The notes under the pieces are model-generated. The model saw nothing but the letters and a program-made list of their open reading frames with translations. It was not told where the DNA came from and did not search any database. DNA of 46,615 nt from contig NZ_JANXTI010000045.1 of the NCBI RefSeq assembly GCF_025352425.1, positions 1 through 46,615 of the forward strand. The letters run 5' to 3'. This DNA comes from Flavobacterium sp. (GTDB lineage Bacteria > Bacteroidota > Bacteroidia > Flavobacteriales > Flavobacteriaceae). Below are positions 34,258 to 41,849 of this stretch, piece by piece (the first letter of the stretch is position 1; each line of letters opens with the position of its first letter). The position numbers and the translations under genes were made by a program.

Positions 34258-35175
34258 TTACAACAATGAATTAATGTACCCAATTATTTTGGCTTTATCT
34301 GTTAAATAATCAAACCATTTCACATCTTCCGTTCGCTTGAACCAAGTCAATTGCCGTTTTGAAAACCGACGTGTGTTTTTCTTTATTTCTTCGATGGCAA
34401 AATCTAAAGTTATCTTTCCTTCAAAACAGTCAAACAATTCCCGATAACCCACAGTTTGCAATGCATTTAACTGCCTATTTGGAAACAAACCTTCGGCTTC
34501 TTTCACCAAGCCTAGTTTCATCATAATGTCTACACGCCGATTAATTCGGTCGTACATAATTTTCCTTTCTGCTTCCAGCCCAATAATAATAGGAGTGAAG
34601 TGGCGCTTAGTTTTATTTTGATTAAGAAAGGAGGAATAAGGTTTTCCGGTGCCAATGCAGACTTCAATAAAGCGCTTCATTCGCTGCGGATTTTGCAATG
34701 TCTGTGGATTTTCAACAGTTAAAACATTGTAATAATCAGTGTCCAATTCTTTTAACTTATTTTGCAGGTAATCAACTCCAAATCGCTCAAAATCAATGTT
34801 TATATTTTCTCTAACTGAATTTTCAATTTCCGGAAAATCATCAAATCCTTTCAGAATAGCATCCACATACAAACCGGACCCGCCAACCATTATCTGGATG
34901 TTATTTTTTAGGAATAATTTATCTAGTTTTGGAATAGCTTCTTTTTCAAAATCACCAACAGTATAATTTTCCAAAATTGATTTGTTTTGAATAAAATGGT
35001 GTGGAGCCGACGCTAATTCATTATCCGTTGGAACAGCAGTTCCAATGCGCATTTCCTTAAAAAACTGACGGCTGTCGCACGAAACAATATCACAATCAAA
35101 ATGTTTTGCTAACGCAATGCTCAGCGATGTTTTGCCAATTGCTGTAGGACCAATAATTGTGATTAGGTAATTCAA
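34258..35175 (-). CDS. miaA: tRNA dimethylallyltransferase
   Basis: MiaA adds a dimethylallyl group to N6 of A37 in tRNAs reading UNN codons. The 305-residue protein has the P-loop GPTAIGKT at 9-16, the DSRQFFKEMRIGTAVP substrate site at about 35-50, HHFIQNKSI, VGGSGLYVDAIL at about 98-109, and QTVGYRELFDCFEG near 241. The start is a TTG at 35173-35175: the upstream gene's stop is in frame seven bases earlier, and no ATG is available before the P-loop. Confidence 0.94.
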   Translation of the reverse strand: MNYLITIIGPTAIGKTSLSIALAKHFDCDIVSCDSRQFFKEMRIGTAVPTDNELASAPHHFIQNKSILENYTVGDFEKEAIPKLDKLFLKNNIQIMVGGSGLYVDAILKGFDDFPEIENSVRENINIDFERFGVDYLQNKLKELDTDYYNVLTVENPQTLQNPQRMKRFIEVCIGTGKPYSSFLNQNKTKRHFTPIIIGLEAERKIMYDRINRRVDIMMKLGLVKEAEGLFPNRQLNALQTVGYRELFDCFEGKITLDFAIEEIKKNTRRFSKRQLTWFKRTEDVKWFDYLTDKAKIIGYINSLL

Positions 35176-35181
35176 GATTAT

Positions 35182-35709
35182 TTATTTGAACTCATTATTT
35201 TTATCGAATTCCTTCAGTAAAAGATAATTCGCATTTTTCATTGCCTTAATTAAGGTGTTTTCCTCGCCTAAAAGTCCTAGTGACTTTTTGAAAATACCAC
35301 TAGACTCATAAGTCAAATCATATTCCGGAACCGTGTATTTCATATTTGCCTTCATCTCAGTTGTAGACAATGTGAAAATCCAAAAAATGCGATCCAGGGT
35401 TGCTTCAATATGAATTTCGGAATCATTACTTTTTTGATATAGCTCCCGATATTGCATGTTTAAGTGTGTTTCTTCCGCTAATTTTTCGATCGATTTTGCA
35501 AAACACCTGCGTGCGTTGGGCCGCTTTGGTATTTGTCCGCCGGTAGGTCCAATCATTTCAATTTCGATGGAGTTTGGCTGATTCAATGTAAAAATTATTG
35601 TCCGTTCCTTACAAAAACTTTCACTAAATGTGTTGGTATAGGTCTTTTGTGAAGAAGAACATCCCAATAAAATAATGACAAGAGCAAAGATGATTAGGGT
35701 TTTTTTCAT
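35182..35709 (-). CDS. Lipoprotein of unknown function
   Basis: A 175-residue lipoprotein: signal MKKTLIIFALVIILLGC with Cys17 as lipid site. The mature part has an early cysteine (FCKERTIIFTLNQ), a glycine-rich IGPTGGQIPKRPNARRCF loop with a second cysteine that might pair with it, then an amphipathic C-terminal half ending in helices. I do not recognise a family. It sits six bases upstream of miaA and 31 bases downstream of the exonuclease-UvrC fusion, so it belongs to the same minus-strand series. Confidence 0.7.
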   Translation of the reverse strand: MKKTLIIFALVIILLGCSSSQKTYTNTFSESFCKERTIIFTLNQPNSIEIEMIGPTGGQIPKRPNARRCFAKSIEKLAEETHLNMQYRELYQKSNDSEIHIEATLDRIFWIFTLSTTEMKANMKYTVPEYDLTYESSGIFKKSLGLLGEENTLIKAMKNANYLLLKEFDKNNEFK

Positions 35710-35740
35710 TGAAATTGATTTAGTTTATAATATCAAATAA

Positions 35741-37102
35741 TTAAAATTTCAAGATTTTAAACACTTTATTTTTACGAAGGTATGTCTGGATAATAGTTCT
35801 CGTGTCACGGTTATTCTGCATCGGAATAATAATGTTTTTCAGGATTTCGATATTGTTAATCTGATAATTCAATTCATAAAAACAATATCCTTTATAAATC
35901 CCGTTTTCAATCAAAACAGCGCAACGTTCATCAACCGTTCTTCCTCTATCAATAATGACCATATTGTCATTTTCGAATTTCATTTCCTGAATGAACTCGT
36001 GAACGCGCTCGTTATATAATTCGGGCAATTCCTTACCTAAACATGCGCCTTTACATTCGTTTATCTTATACTGAAAACAACCGTTCTTAGTTTCATATAA
36101 GCCATTTATTTTTTGACATAAATTATGTTTTTCCGTAATTTTCAACAACGAATTTTTGCCTTCTTGTATAGAAGTAAAGGAAGTAATCTCTTTTTTTCGG
36201 CCATCAGCTTTTTGAACTTTTAAAGCCAAAAAACCATTTTCATCCTTTTCGGAATATAATGCCCATTCAAAAATAGTCTTGCGTTGCGACCTGTTATAAA
36301 CCGGTTTGTTGATTTTAACTTCTTCACTTTCTTTTAAAAGCGCAACCAATTCACTTCCGGTAACTTCATAGGTAACGGCAAAAACTTCACGCTGGATTTT
36401 TTTGCTTTTTCCTGATGTTCCGGTGAAATGCTGATTAATACGCTTTTTGATATTCCGGCTTTTGCCGATGTATATTAAATCACCTTTCTCATTATGAATG
36501 TAATAAATACCCGTTTTATTTGGTAAACTCTCTACTATGTCTAATAATTTCGGAGTCAGACCCGATTTAATTTCCGCCTTAATTAAACTGATCAAAATTT
36601 CTTTTTCAGTGTCTTTTGCCAAAATCATTTTAAATAATTTCACAGTTGCCAAGGCATCACCGCTGGCGCGATGTCTATCTGTTACGGGAATTCCAAGTGC
36701 CCGAACCAATTTTCCTAAACTATAGGAAAGTTGTCCCGGAATTAATTTCTGTGCCAATTCAACCGTGCAAAGCGTTGGTTTTATGTAATCATAACCCAAT
36801 CGACTAAATTCTGTTCTCAGGATTCTATAGTCAAACGAAGCATTATGGGCAACGACGATGCAATCTTCTGTAATTTCGATGACACGTTTGGCTATTTCAT
36901 AAAACTTTGGTGCCGAACGCAGCATCGCGTTGTTTATTCCTGTTAGCTTTACCACAAAGGGTTGAATCGGTTTTTCAGGATTTACCAAACTGATGAATTG
37001 GTCTACAATTTCGTGGCCGTCAAATTTATAGATAGCAATTTCGGTAATGCCTTCTTCATTAAATTGTCCTCCGGTGGTTTCTATGTCGAGTATTGCGTAC
37101 AA
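35741..37102 (-). CDS. DnaQ-like exonuclease fused to a UvrC/Cho-like GIY-YIG nuclease
   Basis: A 453-residue fusion. Residues 1-165 are a DEDDh 3'-5' exonuclease: LDIETTG (Asp6, Glu8), HNASFD (Asp91), and HRASGDA (His144, Asp149). Residues 195-275 are a GIY-YIG nuclease like the N-terminal half of UvrC: GIYYIHNEKGDLIYIGKS, Arg217, and Glu258 in ALLKESEEVKINKPVYN. A UvrC-type cysteine motif follows, CFQYKINECKGAC near 345. UvrC's C-terminal nuclease and HhH domains are absent, as in Cho. It starts at a TTG at 37100-37102, forced by an in-frame stop nine bases upstream. Predicted role: processing of damaged DNA ends or alternative nucleotide-excision incision. Confidence 0.88.
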   Translation of the reverse strand: MYAILDIETTGGQFNEEGITEIAIYKFDGHEIVDQFISLVNPEKPIQPFVVKLTGINNAMLRSAPKFYEIAKRVIEITEDCIVVAHNASFDYRILRTEFSRLGYDYIKPTLCTVELAQKLIPGQLSYSLGKLVRALGIPVTDRHRASGDALATVKLFKMILAKDTEKEILISLIKAEIKSGLTPKLLDIVESLPNKTGIYYIHNEKGDLIYIGKSRNIKKRINQHFTGTSGKSKKIQREVFAVTYEVTGSELVALLKESEEVKINKPVYNRSQRKTIFEWALYSEKDENGFLALKVQKADGRKKEITSFTSIQEGKNSLLKITEKHNLCQKINGLYETKNGCFQYKINECKGACLGKELPELYNERVHEFIQEMKFENDNMVIIDRGRTVDERCAVLIENGIYKGYCFYELNYQINNIEILKNIIIPMQNNRDTRTIIQTYLRKNKVFKILKF

Positions 37103-37126
37103 AAGTCTTTTATCTGTTTTCTAATT

Positions 37127-37771
37127 TTATCTTCCTCCAAATATACTACTTCCAATTCGAACCATTGTACTTCCATATTCAATAGCTATTTTGTAATCGC
37201 CGGACATTCCCATTGAAAGCGTTGTGAGTTGTTTATGTTTATCAAAAATTGATTTCAGATTCAGGAATTCTTTCTTGATTTGCTCGTGATTCTCCGTATA
37301 TGTTGCCATTCCCATTAAGCCAATGACTTTTATGTTTTGCATTCCGTTTTTGCCATTCTGAACGAAGTGAAGAATCTCATTCAATTCATTTTCATCCAAA
37401 CCAAATTTTGTTTCTTCTTCTGCAATATAAATTTGAAGTAAGCAGTCAATAACCCTATTGTGTTTCGCAGCCTGTTTATTGATTTTTTGCAATAAATCCA
37501 AACTGTCAACTCCATGAATTAAACTCACATATTCCGACATGTATTTGACCTTATTGGTTTGCACATGACCAATCATATGCCATTGAATATCCTTTGGCAT
37601 TTCTTCCCATTTCTCGGACATTTCCTGAATTTTGTTTTCGCCAAAAATGCGTTGTCCTGCATTGTAAGCTTCCATTAAATCGGAAACCGGTTTGGTTTTT
37701 GAAACCGCTACTAAAGTAACAGAAGAAGGAAGAGAAAATTTTATTTGAAGTAAGTTGTCCTTGATTGACAT
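37127..37771 (-). CDS. yggS: YggS-family pyridoxal-phosphate homeostasis protein
   Basis: A 214-residue single-domain TIM barrel that binds pyridoxal phosphate and buffers vitamin B6 levels; no catalytic reaction is established. PLP-binding Lys25 lies in VAVSKTKP; FGENKIQEM, WHMIGHVQTNKVK, GLMGMATYT, SMGMSGDYKIAIEYGSTMVRIGSSIFG complete the family signature. The open frame begins eight codons earlier, at 37795, inside the DUF1015 stop, but MSIKDNLLQIK at 37771 is the usual family start. It follows DUF1015 and precedes the exonuclease fusion on the same strand. Confidence 0.92.
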   Translation of the reverse strand: MSIKDNLLQIKFSLPSSVTLVAVSKTKPVSDLMEAYNAGQRIFGENKIQEMSEKWEEMPKDIQWHMIGHVQTNKVKYMSEYVSLIHGVDSLDLLQKINKQAAKHNRVIDCLLQIYIAEEETKFGLDENELNEILHFVQNGKNGMQNIKVIGLMGMATYTENHEQIKKEFLNLKSIFDKHKQLTTLSMGMSGDYKIAIEYGSTMVRIGSSIFGGR

Positions 37772-37784
37772 TTTTAATTTCTTA

Positions 37785-39029
37785 TTACAATTCATAAACC
37801 ATCAATCCGCTGCGGAACTTTGGTTCGATATAAGTACTTTTTGGAGGCATAATCAAATTGTTATCTGCCAAAGCTTTGATTTCTGAAATATCGGATGGAA
37901 ATAACATAAAACCGACTTCAAATTCGCCTTCGTCAACCAATTCCTTTATGGTTGAAATAGATTGTTTTCCCGGAATGTATTCAATGCGTTCGTCGTTTCG
38001 CAAATCTTCTATTCCAAGCATTGGTTTCAGTACCTTATCATATAAAATCTGCGCGTCAAGATTTTCTAATATTGAAGGTTGTTTATTTTGCTTCGCCTGT
38101 TCGCTAACGCTCGAGCCCTGCTTGTAAAACAAAGCATAAAAATGTCCGTCAAGATACATTCCAAATTCAAATTTGCTTTGGGGTTTCCACAATTCCAGTT
38201 CCTTGTCCTTGATGATGAAATTTTTGGCCAACTTTTCCAGAAAATCTTCTTTGCTAAAACCATTCAAATCCCTTATAATTCTATTGTATTCGTAGATTTT
38301 CACATTGCTTTCCGCAATCAGGAAACTCATGAAATAGTTTAGGTTTTGGTTTCCAAGATGCTTGTCTTCATCGTATAATAATTCTGCGGAGGCCGAGCGG
38401 TGATGGCCATCGGCAATATATAATTCCGGAATTTCTTCAAACTGATTTTGCAACCATTGAATTTCCTCATCAGTTTCGATTTTCCAAAGCTGATGTTTTT
38501 CTTTATTTGTAGTGGAATAATCGTAAATCGGGTTGCTTTTTTTCTTCTCGATAATCCAGGAATTCAGGATTTCGTTATCAGGATAAGTAATCAAAACAGG
38601 TTCCGTATTAAAACCTGTCTGATGCAAATAATCCTTGAAATATTCCACACGATATTGCAATGTGTCTTCGTGCTTTTTGATGATATTGTTTTTATAATCT
38701 TCAATCGAAGTTCCGGCAACAAAGCCAGTGAAAGTCTGGACTTTATTCTGAATTTCATATAAAAAGAAAACGGCTTTGTCTTCTTCCATAAAAATACCTT
38801 CTTCTTTAAAATCCTGATATTTATGGGCAACTCCTTTAAAACGTTTGTCCAAAGTGATTTTTTGCGAATGCATATAAGCAGGATTGATGACGTGCAAAAA
38901 AGAATACGGATTAAAACTCAACCAAGCAGCAAGCTCAGCCGAACTATAATCGTCATAATTTCTGCAAGTTACCAGCGCTACTTTATCTGGCGTAGGACGA
39001 ACCGCTTTAAAAGGGATTATTTTGCTCAT
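37785..39029 (-). CDS. DUF1015-family protein
   Basis: A 414-residue cytosolic protein spanning the whole DUF1015 domain: IIPFKAVRPTPDKV at the start, NPYSFLHVINP, the conserved ELYIADGHHRSASAELL near 214-230, and DAQILYDKVLKPMLGI near 325. Its function is not established; family members are often found beside serine-pathway genes. A stretch around FYKQGSSVSEQAKQN (about 300-317) looks like an extra loop and overlaps the repeat-like DNA at 38091-38120. It starts at an ATG just downstream of the inverted element at 39035-39120. Confidence 0.87.
   Translation of the reverse strand: MSKIIPFKAVRPTPDKVALVTCRNYDDYSSAELAAWLSFNPYSFLHVINPAYMHSQKITLDKRFKGVAHKYQDFKEEGIFMEEDKAVFFLYEIQNKVQTFTGFVAGTSIEDYKNNIIKKHEDTLQYRVEYFKDYLHQTGFNTEPVLITYPDNEILNSWIIEKKKSNPIYDYSTTNKEKHQLWKIETDEEIQWLQNQFEEIPELYIADGHHRSASAELLYDEDKHLGNQNLNYFMSFLIAESNVKIYEYNRIIRDLNGFSKEDFLEKLAKNFIIKDKELELWKPQSKFEFGMYLDGHFYALFYKQGSSVSEQAKQNKQPSILENLDAQILYDKVLKPMLGIEDLRNDERIEYIPGKQSISTIKELVDEGEFEVGFMLFPSDISEIKALADNNLIMPPKSTYIEPKFRSGLMVYEL
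38091..38120 (+). repeat. Repeat-like segment inside the DUF1015 gene
   Basis: The plus strand reads CTTCGCCTGTTCG, then CTAAC, GCTCGAG and CCCTG. It shares the pattern CTTCGyCwGTTCG...GCTCGAG with the minus strand at 34157-34188. Within the DUF1015 protein it encodes the segment GSSVSEQAK, a poorly conserved place between two conserved blocks. Confidence 0.4.
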
Positions 39030-39034
39030 GTTAC

Positions 39035-39120
39035 TTAACCACGAAGGTCACTAAAGTTTTTCACGGGGAGCACGAAGGGTTTTGTGTGCTTAGTGCCTTC
39101 TTCGTGTTCTTTGGGGTTAA
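39035..39120. repeat. Imperfect long inverted element upstream of the DUF1015 gene
   Basis: The left arm TTAACCACGAAGGTCACTAA (from 39035) and the right arm CTTAGTGCCTTCTTCGTG...GGGGTTAA (39089-39120) are imperfect reverse complements around a G-rich centre with a further CACGAAGGG copy. It fills almost the whole gap between the dehydrogenase gene and DUF1015. CACGAAGG-type intergenic units are, from memory, frequent in Bacteroidota; no second copy is in this window. Confidence 0.55.
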
Positions 39121-39122
39121 TT

Positions 39123-40010
39123 TTATTTAAATTGGGTTGAAACTTTCTCAGCCTTTTTGCTTTCTGAATAATCATAAAAACCTTCTCCTGATTTTACTCC
39201 CTTTTTTCCAGCCATGACCATATTCACCAAGAGTGGGCAAGGAGCATACTTTGGATTTTTGAATCCGTCGTACATTACGTTTAAAATCGAAAGGCAAACG
39301 TCCAATCCAATGAAATCTGCTAATTGCAATGGTCCCATTGGATGCGCCATTCCAAGCTTCATCACGGTATCAATTTCATAAACTCCTGCAACGCCATTAT
39401 ATAAAGTTTCGATTGCTTCGTTTATCATTGGCATCAGGATTCTATTAGCAACAAAGCCCGGATAATCATTTACTTCGGTTGGTGTTTTTCCTAATTTAAC
39501 TGATAAGTTCATAATGATTTTAGTCACTTCCTCTGATGTCGAATAACCACGAATGATTTCTACCAATTTCATAATCGGCACCGGATTCATAAAGTGCATT
39601 CCTATTACGCGTTCCGGATGCACAACCTGTGCTGCAATTTGTGTAATAGAAATCGAAGACGTATTGGTTGCTAAAATTACATTATGCTCACAAACATCGC
39701 TTAATTGCTTGAAGATTTGAAGTTTTAAATCCACGTTTTCTGTAGCTGCTTCTATAACCAAATCTGTTCCAACAACGCCATCTTTTATATCTGTATAGGT
39801 AATTATATTTGCAATTGTTTTGTGTTTGTCCACATCGGTTATAGTGCCTTTGCTTACCATTCTGTCAAGGTTTGAGGCAATAGTCGCCATTCCTTTTTCC
39901 AATGATTTTTCAGAAACATCAATTAATTTTACGGTAAAACCGCTTTGTGCGAAAGTGTGGGCAATTCCGTTGCCCATGGTTCCTGCGCCTATTACAGCAA
40001 TTGTTTTCAT
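39123..40010 (-). CDS. 3-hydroxyacyl-CoA (3-hydroxybutyryl-CoA) dehydrogenase
   Basis: A 295-residue NAD-dependent dehydrogenase of the Hbd/PaaH type, oxidising or reducing 3-hydroxyacyl-CoA in beta-oxidation or butyryl-CoA metabolism. The Rossmann loop GAGTMGNGIA is at 8-17, VIEAATE near 85, NTSSISIT at 116-123, and catalytic His139 and Glu151 lie in GMHFMNPVPIMKLVEII. The C-terminal domain has NDYPGFVANRI, HPMGPLQLADFIGLD and GEGFYDY. Length is normal for a stand-alone enzyme. It lies between two intergenic inverted elements and has no clear -7 box. Confidence 0.92.
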   Translation of the reverse strand: MKTIAVIGAGTMGNGIAHTFAQSGFTVKLIDVSEKSLEKGMATIASNLDRMVSKGTITDVDKHKTIANIITYTDIKDGVVGTDLVIEAATENVDLKLQIFKQLSDVCEHNVILATNTSSISITQIAAQVVHPERVIGMHFMNPVPIMKLVEIIRGYSTSEEVTKIIMNLSVKLGKTPTEVNDYPGFVANRILMPMINEAIETLYNGVAGVYEIDTVMKLGMAHPMGPLQLADFIGLDVCLSILNVMYDGFKNPKYAPCPLLVNMVMAGKKGVKSGEGFYDYSESKKAEKVSTQFK

Positions 40011-40029
40011 TATTTTGGTTTTAATTTAT

Positions 40030-40076
40030 AACCGCAAATTCGCAAATTAAACGTTTCAATTTGCGAATTTGCGGTT
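40030..40076. repeat. Perfect 19-bp inverted repeat between dehydrogenase and oxidoreductase genes
   Basis: AACCGCAAATTCGCAAATT at 40030-40048 and its exact reverse complement at 40058-40076 enclose the nine-base centre AAACGTTTC. It fills most of the 72-base gap. Within each arm CGCAAATT is repeated. There is no U-tract on the minus strand directly after it, so a simple terminator is not obvious. It starts six bases after the stop of the upstream oxidoreductase gene. Confidence 0.9.
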
Positions 40077-40082
40077 TAACTT

Positions 40083-41051
40083 TTATTTTTCATTCATGGA
40101 GTCGATAATCATGTAAGCCACGCGCAACGCTTCTGTTCCATCTTCTAACGTTACAATTGGAGTAGTGTTGTTATTTATGGCATCAGCAAAAGTTTCCAAT
40201 TCATCAAGAATCGCATTGTTATGGCTAACTTCAGGATTGTTGAAATAAATCTGTTTACGGTCGCCTTCTGCATTTTGTAAAATCATATCAAAATCGCCCG
40301 GAGTTTCCGGAGCTTCTTTCATTTTTACTACTTCGCAGGTTTTGTCTAAATAATCTACAGAGATGTAAGCGTCTTTTTGAAAGAAACGGGATTTACGCAT
40401 ATTTTTCATCGAAATTCGGCTCGAAGTAATATTAGCCACACAACCATTCTCAAATTCAATTCGGGCATTAGCAATATCTGGTGACTGACTCAAAACCGAA
40501 ACGCCACTTGCATGAACGAATTTTACTTTTGATTTTACTACACTCAAAATGGCATCAATATCGTGTATCATTAAATCCAAAACCACGGGAACATCAGTAC
40601 CTCGCGGATTGAATTCCGCCAAACGATGCGTTTCGATAAACATTGGAGTTTCAATCATATCTTTCACCGCAGTAAACGCTGGATTAAAACGCTCAACATG
40701 TCCAACTTGTCCTTTGATATTGTATTCTTTGGACAAAGCAATAATTTCTTCGGCTTCTTCCACTGTTGTGGATATAGGTTTTTCTATAAAAACGTGTTTA
40801 CCGGATTTGATAGAAACCTTGGCACATTTGTAATGTGAAAGAGTAGGAGTAACAATGTCTACAACATCTACAGCATGGATTAATTTGGCAATAGTATCAA
40901 ATTGTTTGTATCCAAATTCGGCTTCGATTTTGGCTCCGTTTTCGTGATTTTCATCATAAAAACCAACGAGTTCATACTTTTCAGATTGTTGCAATAAACG
41001 CAAGTGTATTTTTCCGAGGTGACCGGCACCTAAAACGCCAACTTTAAGCAT
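40083..41051 (-). CDS. Gfo/Idh/MocA-family NAD(P)-dependent oxidoreductase
   Basis: A 322-residue oxidoreductase with an N-terminal Rossmann domain (VGVLGAGHLGKIH at 4-16), the family's EKP motif at 90-92 in HVFIEKPIST, GHVERFNPAF near 128, and a substrate domain with the DLMIHDIDAI motif whose His is usually catalytic. Substrates in the family are sugars, inositols or related polyols; none can be chosen here. The longest frame starts at 41078, but a -7 box at 41067-41074 lies inside that extension and the family N-terminus MLKVGVLG begins at 41051. Confidence 0.9.
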   Translation of the reverse strand: MLKVGVLGAGHLGKIHLRLLQQSEKYELVGFYDENHENGAKIEAEFGYKQFDTIAKLIHAVDVVDIVTPTLSHYKCAKVSIKSGKHVFIEKPISTTVEEAEEIIALSKEYNIKGQVGHVERFNPAFTAVKDMIETPMFIETHRLAEFNPRGTDVPVVLDLMIHDIDAILSVVKSKVKFVHASGVSVLSQSPDIANARIEFENGCVANITSSRISMKNMRKSRFFQKDAYISVDYLDKTCEVVKMKEAPETPGDFDMILQNAEGDRKQIYFNNPEVSHNNAILDELETFADAINNNTTPIVTLEDGTEALRVAYMIIDSMNEK

Positions 41052-41066
41052 AGGAATAAATTTTAT

Positions 41067-41074
41067 CAAAAGTA
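41067..41074 (-). promoter_or_regulatory. Putative -7 box of the oxidoreductase gene
   Basis: Minus-strand TACTTTTG, a full TAnnTTTG match 15 bases before the chosen ATG at 41051. It implies a leader under ten bases and decides the start. Confidence 0.55.
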
Positions 41075-41111
41075 GCATTTTAGTTTAAAGTTTAAAAGAA
41101 AAGTTTACTAT

Positions 41112-41140
41112 ACCTGAGAGGTTTTAAAAACCTGTCAGGT
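41112..41140. repeat. Near-perfect 29-bp palindrome in the divergent gap before pcm
   Basis: ACCTGAGAGGTTTT and AAAACCTGTCAGGT form arms around one central base, with a single mismatch pair (G/G). The arms contain ACCTG(A/T)CAGGT-like half palindromes. From memory, this CCTGACAGGTTTT palindrome is a common intergenic element in flavobacteria; only one copy is seen in this window. It lies between the divergent oxidoreductase and pcm genes. Confidence 0.75.
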
Positions 41141-41205
41141 GTAGCGATGTTTATTTGTTTTTTGAAATTTAAAAGTTATTTTTACGCAATAAACTATTAC
41201 CCGAA

Positions 41206-41847
41206 TTGAAAGATACCAGCAAACATCAAGGACTTCGAAATCAATTAGCCAAACTATTAGAAACGAAAGGAATCACCAATAAAACCGTGTTAGATGCCAT
41301 TCGTAAAATTCCAAGGCATTTGTTTTTAGATTCCAGTTTTGAAGATTTTGCTTATCAGGACAAAGCCTTTCCAATCGGTGCCGGACAAACCATTTCACAG
41401 CCTTATACGGTTGCGTTTCAAAGTCAGTTATTGGAGGTAAAAAAGGAACATAAAATTCTTGAAATTGGAACAGGTTCAGGTTATCAAACCGCAGTTCTTG
41501 TTGCAATGGGAGCAAAAGTTTATTCTGTTGAAAGGCAAAACGAATTGTTCAAAACCACTTTGGCATTATTACCAAAATTAGGAATCCGTCCAAAACATTT
41601 GTCATTTGGTGATGGTTATAAAGGATTGCCAAATCATGCGCCATTCGACAGTATTATTGTTACGGCTGGTGCACCAATCATTCCAAAACCATTAATGGCT
41701 CAGTTAAAAATAGGAGGTAGGTTAGTAATTCCATTAGGAAAAGAGGAACAAATTATGACTTTGTTAATCCGTAAAAACGAAACCCAATTTGAAAAACATG
41801 AGTTTGGTGATTTTAGATTTGTACCTTTATTAGAAAATAAAAACTAA
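41206..41847 (+). CDS. pcm: Protein-L-isoaspartate O-methyltransferase
   Basis: Pcm methylates isoaspartyl residues in damaged proteins using S-adenosylmethionine, starting their repair. The 213-residue protein has IPRHLFLDSSFEDFAYQD, the family motif GAGQTISQPYTVA at about 58-70, SAM-binding LEIGTGSGYQTAVL at about 84-97, and DSIIVTAGAP. The start is a TTG at 41206: there is no ATG upstream in frame, and the first internal ATG lies beyond the SAM motif. The secreted cyanophycinase-like gene follows after two bases. Confidence 0.93.
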   Translation: MKDTSKHQGLRNQLAKLLETKGITNKTVLDAIRKIPRHLFLDSSFEDFAYQDKAFPIGAGQTISQPYTVAFQSQLLEVKKEHKILEIGTGSGYQTAVLVAMGAKVYSVERQNELFKTTLALLPKLGIRPKHLSFGDGYKGLPNHAPFDSIIVTAGAPIIPKPLMAQLKIGGRLVIPLGKEEQIMTLLIRKNETQFEKHEFGDFRFVPLLENKN

Positions 41848-41849
41848 TT

